NCBI GenBank assembly: GCA_964581905.1
Contig: CAZOQJ010000080.1
Span: forward strand, 1-10,820
Direction: 5' to 3'
DNA: 10,820 bases
Origin: CAZBWE01 sp964581905
Lineage (GTDB): Bacteria > Planctomycetota > Phycisphaerae > Sedimentisphaerales > Anaerobacaceae
Each line of letters begins with the position of its first letter. Position 1 is the stretch's first letter. Under the pieces are notes generated by a model. It searched no databases. It saw only the letters and a list, made by a program, of their open reading frames with translations, and was not told where the DNA came from. This document shows positions 1-6,068 of the stretch, piece by piece. A program made the translations under genes and the position numbers.

Positions 1-1080
1 AAGCCGACCTAACTTCTTATTTATCTCCAGCGCCTTATTGTGCATCTCTTCTGCCTTATCTAATTCACCCCTTTTTTGATAAATCAGCCCCAAATTGCCG
101 TACGCGTTTGCCATTATCTCTTGCAACCCAAGCTTCTCTGCAATCTCTAATGACTTTTTATGCATCGCTTCGGCCTTATCAAGCTGCCCCCTCTTTTGAT
201 AAATCAGCCCCAGATTGCCGTAATCCTTGGCCATTCCCTTTTTATTTCCCATCTGCACGTTAATCTCCAGCGACTTATTGTGCATCTCTTCTGCCTTATC
301 AAGCTGCCCCCTGTCCATATAAATCACCCCCAGATTGCCGTACTGACGTGCCGTTCCCTCTTTTCGACCGATTTTCTCTTCTATTTCTAATCCCTTGAGG
401 TGCATTTCTTCTGCTTCATCGAGATTTCCTCTCGCATCAAAAACTATCCCAAGAGCAGCGTACTGGTTTGCCATCCCCTCTAATCGCCCGATTTGTTCGT
501 TTATCTCCAGCGCCTTATTGTGCATCTCTTCTGCCTTATCAAGCTCACCTTGCGTGTAATAAATCAACCCCAAATTGCCATACTGACCTGCCATCACCTC
601 TTGCAGCCCAAGCTTCTCTGCTATCTCCAACGACTTATTGTGCATCTCTTCGGCCTTATCGAGCTGCCCTTTCGATTGGTAAATCAGCCCTAAATTGCCG
701 TACTTTGCTGCCATTCCTTCTAATAGACCAAATTTTTCTTCAATCTTTAGACCTTTTCTGAGTATCTCTTCGGCCTTATCTAACTCGCCTCGTGTATGAT
801 AAATCAGCCCCAAATTGCCATACAAACTTGCTATCACCTCTTGTAGCCCAAGCTTCTCTGCAATCTCTAATGACTTTTTATACATCTCTTCTGCCTTATC
901 CAGTTCACCCTTCGTTTTATAAATCAGCCCCAAATTGCCGTAATCACTTGCTATTCCCTCAAGTCGGCCGAGCTTCTTGTCTATCTCCAGCGACTTTTTG
1001 TGCATCTCTTCGGCCTTATCTAAGTCACCCCTCGTTTTATAAATCACTCCCAAATTGCCTAAAACCACCGTCTTTTCTTC
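1..1080 (-). repeat. Tandem 120-bp coding repeats (TPR units)
   Basis: Nine copies of a 120-bp unit run with no gaps or indels; the word reading caaattgcc on the plus strand recurs near 91, 211, 331, 571, 691, 811, 931 and 1051. The 451 copy is diverged and encodes AALGIVF. Each unit encodes one 40-residue TPR. Similarity persists at the nucleotide level: positions 20-60 and 500-540 are identical over 41 nt, and 121-180 matches 841-900 at about 55 of 60 positions. This points to recent duplication or gene conversion between units. Confidence 0.9.
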
Positions 1081-2394
1081 TGAATCCTTTTCAACAACAC
1101 CCAACGCCCGTTCAGAAAAGTTTATTGCAGCATCTAACAGTCCAAGATTCAAAAGCGGCGGTGTGCATTCATTTACAAACGCATCTACAAATGACTTTCC
1201 TCCTTCCGCTGCCAGAACATGTTCCGGCAATCTCATCGCTGCTAATCCATCCGGCTTAATATCCTTATGCAACCGCTCTCTGTAAATCCACATCGCCCGT
1301 AAATGGTATTGCTTCTTCTCGACTTCTCCGATTTGACCAAGAATAAAATCGGCTAATATCGCGTGATAAATCCGCTTTCCTTCCCCTTCCTCACGCAGAA
1401 GTCCCTGAAGATAACTGTCTCTTTCCAGCCGCTTTCGCGTAGTGGCGCTCAATCCACTTACCACCCCTACCACGCCTCCCGGTACACCCACCTCTAATAT
1501 CGCGTATGCTTCAAATAATTTTTTAGCGTCTTCTCCTTTACTGCATATACCACGCCACTGAGCTTGTGCAACTTCTTCCGGAGTGAGATATTGTGCCAGG
1601 TCCTCAGCCTTCATACCTGCCCCAGTAATCAGTTCCAGCGTTCCTGTAACTGCATACGGACTTTTATCCGACCGCTTTACACTACTTCGCATTTCTTCTT
1701 CCAGTTCCGGTGTTTGCTCCGATTGAATACTAACTAATTCTTCTATCGTTCTCTCATCGAATCGCTCAAGTTCCCCTTCTGGAATTCGAACGATATTGTC
1801 ACACCTTGCCAGTCCTTCTCCGCAAACCAGCACATCCTCGAGTCGCTGAGGGAAAAGAAACTTAACCTTCGCAGGAAGCCTGCTTATTACAAGACCCCAC
1901 GCATAATCACTTTCCTTCTGCATATACTTTTCCGGGTCTATGATAAATATCGCTCGCCCATTCTCCGGCATACGACCGGAAACCAATCTCAATCGCTCCA
2001 AAAATTGGTCCCGCGTATTCTTTGCCGGGTCTCGCTGCAAACTCATTACCAAATCGCCGATGTTAATTACATTCAGCAAGCTCCGCCATTGTTCCAACCG
2101 TCGCTCCGTTCCATTGAAAGACCTTTCTGTTACTTGCGCAGCATCAAACGCATTATCCATCATAAGCGCCATTGTTGAATCAACGCTGTCTGTCGGCGTT
2201 ACCTCGTATCTCACCCAGCCGCATTTTAGTTTCGGATGATTTTCCGCGAGTTCCGCCATTTTATTGACCAGCAAGGTCTTTCCCATCCCCGCCTGGCCGG
2301 CGACAAGAATCGCCTGTCCTTGTGGGTCTTCGAGCGCCTTTGTGAATTGCTCTAATTCCGCCTTTCTACCGACGAATATTTTCTTTTCAGCCAT
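1..2394 (-). CDS. STAND-type P-loop NTPase with C-terminal TPR array (3' end outside window)
   Basis: The frame is open for 798 codons from ATG at 2394 to the window edge, so the protein is C-terminally partial. GAGGAA at 2403-2408 lies 8 nt upstream and fixes the start. Residues 7-17 (FVGRKAELEQF) are the usual entry to NB-ARC/NACHT-like ATPases. Walker A GQAGMGKT is at 33-40 and a Walker B-like IFIID at 149-153. Residues about 200-400 look like the helical and winged-helix part (YHAILADFIL near 345). From about residue 440 the protein is TPR: nine NLGxIY helix-A copies, each followed by a DKAEEMHxKSLEI helix B, with an exact 40-residue period. STAND proteins are ATP-driven signalling switches in which the repeats sense a ligand or partner. 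No effector domain precedes the NTPase, so any effector would be C-terminal and unseen. A defence or regulatory role is inference. Confidence 0.85.
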   Translation of the reverse strand, partial: MAEKKIFVGRKAELEQFTKALEDPQGQAILVAGQAGMGKTLLVNKMAELAENHPKLKCGWVRYEVTPTDSVDSTMALMMDNAFDAAQVTERSFNGTERRLEQWRSLLNVINIGDLVMSLQRDPAKNTRDQFLERLRLVSGRMPENGRAIFIIDPEKYMQKESDYAWGLVISRLPAKVKFLFPQRLEDVLVCGEGLARCDNIVRIPEGELERFDERTIEELVSIQSEQTPELEEEMRSSVKRSDKSPYAVTGTLELITGAGMKAEDLAQYLTPEEVAQAQWRGICSKGEDAKKLFEAYAILEVGVPGGVVGVVSGLSATTRKRLERDSYLQGLLREEGEGKRIYHAILADFILGQIGEVEKKQYHLRAMWIYRERLHKDIKPDGLAAMRLPEHVLAAEGGKSFVDAFVNECTPPLLNLGLLDAAINFSERALGVVEKDSEEKTVVLGNLGVIYKTRGDLDKAEEMHKKSLEIDKKLGRLEGIASDYGNLGLIYKTKGELDKAEEMYKKSLEIAEKLGLQEVIASLYGNLGLIYHTRGELDKAEEILRKGLKIEEKFGLLEGMAAKYGNLGLIYQSKGQLDKAEEMHNKSLEIAEKLGLQEVMAGQYGNLGLIYYTQGELDKAEEMHNKALEINEQIGRLEGMANQYAALGIVFDARGNLDEAEEMHLKGLEIEEKIGRKEGTARQYGNLGVIYMDRGQLDKAEEMHNKSLEINVQMGNKKGMAKDYGNLGLIYQKRGQLDKAEAMHKKSLEIAEKLGLQEIMANAYGNLGLIYQKRGELDKAEEMHNKALEINKKLGRL

Positions 2395-2439
2395 ATTTTC
2401 AGTTCCTCGCCTGTTAAGCTGTTTTCTAACGTCCCATCC

Positions 2440-2467
2440 ATTATACCCAACTCCCAATTCCCAGCAA
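2440..2467 (-). promoter_or_regulatory. Candidate sigma70 promoter of the STAND-TPR gene
   Basis: On the minus strand there is a perfect -10 TATAAT (2440-2445) and a weak -35 TTGCTG (2462-2467), separated by 16 nt. Transcription would start near 2433 and give a leader of about 39 nt that contains the GAGGAA ribosome site. The -35 is poor (TTG only), so the call rests on the -10 and its position. Confidence 0.45.
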
Positions 2468-2647
2468 GCTTATCCCCCTACTTGTCGCGGCGTAGTTTCT
2501 TAGGGACGAAGCCGGAAACAACGAACTAATTTATTAGATAAATATCCAACTAACTCAATTTCGTTTTATCCCCACGTATGTTTTCTGAAAGAAAACGTGG
2601 TGGACGCTATCCACGACCCACGAACTATGAACTATGAACCATGCTTG

Positions 2648-2673
2648 TCCGCCGTAGCTTAAGCGAAGGCGGA
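2648..2673. repeat. TCCGCC/GGCGGA hairpin repeat, copy 1
   Basis: TCCGCC (2648-2653) pairs with GGCGGA (2668-2673), and the interior contains the palindrome GCTTAAGC (2657-2664). Related elements lie at 8355-8380 and 8597-8626. All three share a GAAGC or GTAGC core followed by GCGAAGG, so they look like one dispersed short palindromic family. Confidence 0.7.
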
Positions 2674-2691
2674 AACCATGAACTACTCATC

Positions 2692-2707
2692 CGTTTCACG
2701 TGAAACA
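2692..2707. promoter_or_regulatory. parS: parS site 1 (ParB-binding centromere site)
   Basis: CGTTTCACGTGAAACA matches the conserved bacterial parS consensus TGTTTCACGTGAAACA at 15 of 16 positions. It contains the perfect 14-bp palindrome GTTTCACGTGAAAC (2693-2706). It lies 677 bp upstream of parB, so a cis partner for the ParB encoded here is very likely. Confidence 0.92.
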
Positions 2708-2753
2708 TCCTTCAAAGGCCCCCCTGCCGGGTCAGTCCGTGTAAATTTATGCC

Positions 2754-2785
2754 CCTGTGCCTTAGGTAACCTGTGCCTTAGGTAA
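2754..2785 (+). repeat. Perfect tandem 16-bp duplication
   Basis: CCTGTGCCTTAGGTAA occurs at 2754-2769 and again, without a gap, at 2770-2785. It is non-coding and lies between the two parS blocks. It looks like a simple slippage duplication; no function is visible. Confidence 0.85.
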
Positions 2786-2906
2786 TAGGTATCTGTGTCA
2801 AAGGATTTAGTCAGCTTCATAAGTAGGGCATTGAAAAATGGCCCTGTGGACGAAAGTAAGGTTCTGCGATAAAGCTTGCTTTGGGAGTAGAATTTGCCGA
2901 GACTTG

Positions 2907-2950
2907 TCCGCCATTTACCCGCCGTCTTTTTGGCGGGTCCGTGTGGCGGA
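2907..2950. repeat. Two-tier GC-rich hairpin
   Basis: The outer arms TCCGCCA (2907-2913) and TGGCGGA (2944-2950) pair perfectly. The inner arms ACCCGCC (2917-2923) and GGCGGGT (2932-2938) also pair perfectly around an 8-nt loop, GTCTTTTT. The outer arm resembles the dispersed TCCGCC hairpin family. There is no T-run after the stem, so it is a poor terminator. Confidence 0.65.
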
Positions 2951-3110
2951 ACACTAAGCTGGCTAAAAACTTTCTGTGTCCTTCTTGGCCGAATTCTTTT
3001 CGTGTCTTCATGCCTTCGTGGCTTGTTTTGGATTTTACATTTTGGCTTTACACTTTTGGCTTTAAGCTTTCAACTTCTCCAGGGATCCGCTGTATACATC
3101 CCCGCGCTTA

Positions 3111-3231
3111 TTTTCTGAAAGAAAACGTGGCGGCCGCTATCCGCTAACTATGAACCATGAACAACAAACGCTCTCATCAACGCATCCACTCATCTACTCA
3201 TCTACGCATCAGGACCGTTTCACGTGAAACA
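3111..3231 (+). repeat. Duplicated block, copy 2 (hairpin, linker, parS)
   Basis: This is the second copy of the block at 2581-2707. It has the same initial 20-mer (3111-3130), then a CGCTATCC word, AACTATGAAC, and a diverged linker rich in CATC/CTCATC words. It ends in the second parS site. The two copies lie about 525-530 bp apart in the same orientation. Confidence 0.75.
3216..3231. promoter_or_regulatory. parS: parS site 2 (ParB-binding centromere site)
   Basis: CGTTTCACGTGAAACA is identical to site 1 over all 16 bp, and the flanking C on the left and T on the right are also conserved. It lies 153 bp upstream of the parB start codon, so ParB bound here could also influence its own promoter. 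That last point is inference. Confidence 0.92.
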
Positions 3232-3383
3232 TTTTTTCAAAAAAGCCGTTTTTTCGCCAATCGGGGCTATAGAATTTCCACTGAATATTCCGAAGTAACA
3301 TTTAAGCCGGCAAAAAAGGCATCTGTGTATGCCCGGCATTGGTTCCGAACAGGACATAAAATATATTATGAAGGAGCGTTTAT

Positions 3384-4343
3384 ATGGATACAAAAATGGA
3401 TACAAAAGGAGAAAAAACAAGACATCTCGGCAGGGGGCTTCAGTCGCTTTTAAGTCCGATAACATTAGAGCCGGAAGAGGTCGACCAGCTATTGTCTGAT
3501 GATGATGGCGACGCTAACTTCCCACCAGATAAGAAGTTACGCGAATCACTTCGGAAAATCAAGATTGACGATATATCGCCGAATCCCTATCAGGCACGAA
3601 CGGTCTGGAACGAGCAGGAGCTTGCTGATTTAGCCGAATCCATCAAGGCCAATGGCGTAATACAGCCAATCGTTGTCAGGCCCATCGGCCCGAAATTCCA
3701 GTTAATTGCCGGTGAACGCCGCTTCCGTGCTTCTCAGTTGGCTTCTCTGGAGACCATTCCCGCCATAGTCCGTCAGGCAACTGACCAGCAACTGCTTGAG
3801 CTGGCGCTGATTGAGAACATACATCGTGCAAACCTGAATCCAATTGAGCGAGCAAAGGCCTATCAAAACTATATAAGCACCTTTACTATGACGCAGGCCG
3901 AAGCTGCTCAACGGCTCGGCGAGGACCGTTCCGTTGTTACTAACTATTTGCGGCTGCTGGACTTACCGCAGGAAATCAAACAAATGTTAATCGATGGCCA
4001 ATTGACTATGGGCCACGCCAGGGCAATGCTCGCCCTGCCCACTGACGAGCTTCGACGAAAGCTTGCAAATCGGGCTATGGCAGGGCGGCTCAGTGTCCGC
4101 GAGGTCGAAAGGTTGGTCAGAAAGTATCTCACGAGCACTGGCCAGGCGAAAACGACCGTCCGCTCCAAGCCGCCACATATCCTGGACCTGCAGAGCAAGC
4201 TCAGCAGCCGGCTTGGCACAAGGGTAAACATTGAAACACGCAGAAACGGCCAGAGAGGCAGGATTATCATCGAATTTCACTCTCTCGATGAATTCGATAG
4301 AATTACCGAAATGCTCGGCTTGGCCTGTGTCGAGGAGGTGTAA
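3384..4343 (+). CDS. parB: Chromosome-partitioning protein ParB (Spo0J family)
   Basis: A 319-residue ParB, close to the usual family length. It binds parS, loads as a CTP-dependent sliding clamp and organises the origin region for segregation. The N-terminal RHLGRGLQSLL (13-23) is the conserved peptide that normally contacts ParA. An acidic linker follows. The ParB/Srx domain starts near 58, with the CTP-binding box GERRFRA at 110-116 and ENIHRANLNPIERA at 144-157. The helix-turn-helix lies at about 169-190 (TQAEAAQRLGEDRSVVTNYL), and a C-terminal dimerisation segment covers about 265-319. AAGGAG (3371-3376), 7 nt before ATG 3384, supports this start over the in-frame ATG at 3396. Two parS sites lie immediately upstream. 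No parA is present on either side, although the ParA-contact peptide is intact. Confidence 0.95.
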   Translation: MDTKMDTKGEKTRHLGRGLQSLLSPITLEPEEVDQLLSDDDGDANFPPDKKLRESLRKIKIDDISPNPYQARTVWNEQELADLAESIKANGVIQPIVVRPIGPKFQLIAGERRFRASQLASLETIPAIVRQATDQQLLELALIENIHRANLNPIERAKAYQNYISTFTMTQAEAAQRLGEDRSVVTNYLRLLDLPQEIKQMLIDGQLTMGHARAMLALPTDELRRKLANRAMAGRLSVREVERLVRKYLTSTGQAKTTVRSKPPHILDLQSKLSSRLGTRVNIETRRNGQRGRIIIEFHSLDEFDRITEMLGLACVEEV

Positions 4344-4393
4344 GAAACGGACATCCATAAATTAAGTTGCTTTGTAGAAATCTTAAGCAAAGT

Positions 4394-4525
4394 GTCATTG
4401 CGAGGCCCGAAGGGCCGTGGCAATCTCTTATCTCACAGGCAACAAAGGCTCCTGCACGTTTGAGATTGCTTCGCTTCCGTTCTCCACCCCTTAGGGGCTG
4501 CGAAGGAGGAATCGCTCGCAATGAC
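4394..4525. mobile_element. MITE-like palindromic repeat with 11-bp terminal inverted repeats
   Basis: GTCATTGCGAG (4394-4404) and CTCGCAATGAC (4515-4525) are perfect 11-bp inverted termini. Inside, GGCCC-GAA-GGGCC (4404-4416) makes a tight hairpin, and GATTGCTTCGC-type sequence near 4464 partly pairs with GCGAAGGAGGAATC near 4500-4513. Sequences of the GTCATTGCGAG...CTCGCAATGAC type are a known dispersed intergenic repeat in many bacterial genomes, often mistranslated as small proteins containing ARPEGPWQS. It carries no transposase, so mobility would need an enzyme in trans. Calling it mobile is inference from its structure. Confidence 0.7.
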
Positions 4526-4564
4526 AATTTTCGGTTTATTGTTTTCTGCAAAGTAAAATTAAAT

Positions 4565-4607
4565 TTGAACAATTTCCAGTGCCGGATGATATAATAAAGG
4601 ATATAAT
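4565..4607 (+). promoter_or_regulatory. Possible promoter of the secreted-protein gene
   Basis: TTGAAC (4565-4570) is followed by TATAAT at 4590-4595 after 19 nt, with a second TATAAT at 4602-4607. The spacing is long for sigma70, so the exact pairing is uncertain. A leader of roughly 70 nt would precede the ATG at 4682. Confidence 0.3.
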
Positions 4608-4681
4608 TTCAGGTATATGTGTTTGTTGAGTAGTAGCTTAAGGAATTGTTCTGTTTTGATTAATCTTCCGGAGAACATATT

Positions 4682-5263
4682 ATGAAGCGTTTCGTTATTT
4701 CAGTATCTGTTTTGTTGTTTGTGTCTTTAGGTGTGAGGGCAGTTTTTGTTGAGGCAGCGGTCAGTCCTTCTCAATTGGTGCCGAAGCCGAATCCGCCGGA
4801 CGTTAATACAAGTGTGGAGCCCAACAAAACAATACCAGCTCCAGAACCAGAAACCGAAGCTGACATACTTGCCGACCCAAACGAAATTGAAGCCGCAATC
4901 AAGGCCTTTGAGGGTCTTCAGGAGGAATTAGATGAGTTTGAAAAGAAAAGCCGAGGCGGAACACGCCAGTGGCTGAAAAGAGACACTGGTAACAAAATGC
5001 CTTTGGCAAAAGGCAATCACGAGAACATAATGGCCGAGCTTATGTTCATACGAAAGCTGGCTGTCGAAGAAGGGGCGAAAAAGACTACGGCTGCGATTGA
5101 CGGTCTGCTCCTGAATAGGCAAAAGCAGTTTGATGAGCTCAACGAGAAATTCCAGGAAGCAAGAAGGGAGGAAAGAAAAGAGTTAAGACGGGAGCGAGGT
5201 GCGCGCAGCCGATACCCTGCCGACCAAAGGCCTTCGCAGGAAAGGCGACCCAGGGGCCGATAA
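4682..5263 (+). CDS. Predicted secreted coiled-coil protein of unknown function
   Basis: I do not recognise this 193-residue protein. Residues 1-26 form a typical Sec signal peptide: a KR start, the hydrophobic stretch VISVSVLLFVSLGV, then small residues (VEAA). There is no lipobox cysteine. A proline-, glutamate- and asparagine-rich linker covers about 28-66 (PKPNPPDV, PAPEPETEAD). A charged helical segment at about 67-165 (LQEELDEFEKK, RQKQFDELNEKFQEARREE) is likely coiled coil. The tail from about 160 on is strongly basic and Arg-rich (RRERGARSR, ERRPRGR). GGAG (4670-4673), 8 nt before the ATG, supports the start. It stands alone between the repeat element and the SDR operon. The basic tail could bind nucleic acid or acidic envelope polymer, but nothing in the sequence decides this. 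Confidence 0.75.
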   Translation: MKRFVISVSVLLFVSLGVRAVFVEAAVSPSQLVPKPNPPDVNTSVEPNKTIPAPEPETEADILADPNEIEAAIKAFEGLQEELDEFEKKSRGGTRQWLKRDTGNKMPLAKGNHENIMAELMFIRKLAVEEGAKKTTAAIDGLLLNRQKQFDELNEKFQEARREERKELRRERGARSRYPADQRPSQERRPRGR

Positions 5264-5319
5264 AAGCCAACGTCAATATTCAGTTATAATTGCAGCACTA
5301 TTTTGAGAAGGAGCTCGAA

Positions 5320-6048
5320 ATGGCAGAACGATTGGCTTCAAAAGTCGCGATAGTAACGGGCGCCAGCAGGGGAATTGGAAGGGCCATTAGTGTCGCATTA
5401 GCTCAGGAGGGTGCAGCGGTTGTTCTTGCTGCACGCGCAATCGACAAGCTCCGGGAAACAGCCGACCAGGTGACATCAGCGGGGGGCAAACCCGAGATTA
5501 TAGTAACCGATTTGGTCGAGGAAGAATCTATCAAAAATCTCGTTAGAGTCACCGGTGAAAAATTCGGCCGATTGGATATATTGGTCAATAATGCAGGTGT
5601 CACTCACTCGGCAAAGTTACAAGAGACCGCAACGAAAGACTGGGACCTCTGCTTTGCCGTCAATTCACGCGCACCGTTTCTCCTTTGCAGGCAGGCCCTG
5701 CCGTTACTAAAGAAATCTGACCCCGCATACATTATTAACATCGCTTCTGTCGTTGGCGTCAAGGGCTATCCGCTTCAAAGTGCCTATACCGCCTCCAAGC
5801 ACGCCATTCGCGGAATGACAATATCGTTGGCTGAGGAGCTTAATCGTTCGAATGTCCGTGTACATTTGATTTGTCCCGGCGGCGTAGATACTGAGCTTCT
5901 GGCGAAGGTCCGTCCGGATTTAAAAAAGCAGGACCTTATGCAGCCGGAGGAAATCGCAGAGCTTGTCCTTTATCTTGTAACGCACAAGGGCATTGCCTTC
6001 ATCGATGAGCTGCACATTCGACGGGCAACATCGGTTCCATGGTTTTAG
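5320..6048 (+). CDS. SDR-family NAD(P)-dependent oxidoreductase
   Basis: A 242-residue classical short-chain dehydrogenase/reductase with a complete active site. It has the cofactor loop TGASRGIG at 13-20, NNAG at 90-93, and the catalytic tetrad Asn115, Ser143, Tyr156 and Lys160 (YTASK). PGG then TEL follows about 25-30 residues later. R39 at the end of the second strand (LAARAIDKL) suggests NADP preference. The substrate cannot be read from sequence; FabG-like ketoacyl or sugar/alcohol substrates are all possible. ATG 5320 is preferred because AAGGAG (5308-5313) lies 6 nt upstream; an in-frame TTG at 5290 would put that site inside the gene. A TATAAT at 5285-5290 could be its -10, though no good -35 is visible. 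It is the first gene of a tight operon: dtd begins 20 nt after its stop. Confidence 0.9.
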   Translation: MAERLASKVAIVTGASRGIGRAISVALAQEGAAVVLAARAIDKLRETADQVTSAGGKPEIIVTDLVEEESIKNLVRVTGEKFGRLDILVNNAGVTHSAKLQETATKDWDLCFAVNSRAPFLLCRQALPLLKKSDPAYIINIASVVGVKGYPLQSAYTASKHAIRGMTISLAEELNRSNVRVHLICPGGVDTELLAKVRPDLKKQDLMQPEEIAELVLYLVTHKGIAFIDELHIRRATSVPWF

Positions 6049-6068
6049 TTTTATGCGCAGGTATAATT

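Larger units (their letters stand above)
2581..2707 (+). repeat. Duplicated block, copy 1 (hairpin, linker, parS)
   Basis: The block begins with TTTTCTGAAAGAAAACGTGG (2581-2600), identical to 3111-3130. A CGCTATCC word and the phrase AACTATGAAC follow, and it ends with the parS palindrome. GTTTTC (2580-2585) and GAAAAC (2591-2596) form a 6-bp stem around TGAAA. The spacing from the 20-mer to parS is 111 nt here and 105 nt in copy 2. This copy also carries an inserted TCCGCC hairpin at 2648-2673. Confidence 0.75.
2395..3383. other. Gene-free spacer carrying the parS region
   Basis: Nearly 1 kb without a convincing gene lies between the divergent STAND-TPR and parB genes. The open frames in it (for example 2881-3147 and 2817-3011) have no recognisable motif, and they run through hairpins and low-complexity words. 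It contains two parS sites, a duplicated block, a tandem 16-bp repeat, two GC-rich hairpins, and AT-rich word-like runs such as the TTTTGGCTTTA stretch near 3030-3070 and the CATCTACTCATC stretch near 3185-3210. A centromere-like, non-coding role is the best-supported reading. Confidence 0.7.
4344..4681. other. Spacer after parB containing a repeat element and a possible promoter
   Basis: There is no supported gene in these 338 bp. They hold a 132-bp inverted-repeat element (4394-4525), an AT-rich stretch with two TATAAT words (4590-4595 and 4602-4607), and the ribosome site GGAG (4670-4673) of the next gene. Open frames on both strands across the element are artefacts of the palindrome. Confidence 0.7.

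Noticed and set aside
1..1080. Regular 120-bp periodicity as a CRISPR-like array
   Set aside because: There are no unique spacers. The whole period is conserved and encodes TPR units in frame.
160..1285. Several plus-strand open frames, some repetitive (76-155 codons)
   Set aside because: They are antisense shadows of the 40-residue TPR repeats; the minus-strand frame is open for 798 codons with P-loop and TPR motifs.
1940..2503. Plus-strand open frames of 99 and 79 codons
   Set aside because: They are antisense to the NTPase domain of the STAND gene and its leader and have no motif of their own.
2565..2612. DnaA-box-like words (TTATCCCCA, CTATCCACG) as a replication origin
   Set aside because: Each differs from TTATCCACA by one or two bases, there is no cluster, and no dnaA is in the window. 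Origin proximity rests only on parS.
2817..3147. Small open frames on both strands between the parS blocks
   Set aside because: They have no ribosome site or motif and run through a GC-rich hairpin and low-complexity words.
4303..4594. Opposing 89- and 75-codon frames after parB
   Set aside because: They are produced by the palindromic repeat 4394-4525; the ARPEGPWQS translation is a familiar artefact of this repeat type.
5290..5319. Upstream TTG start for the SDR gene
   Set aside because: It would place the AAGGAG ribosome site inside the coding region and add ten non-conserved residues before the Rossmann strand.
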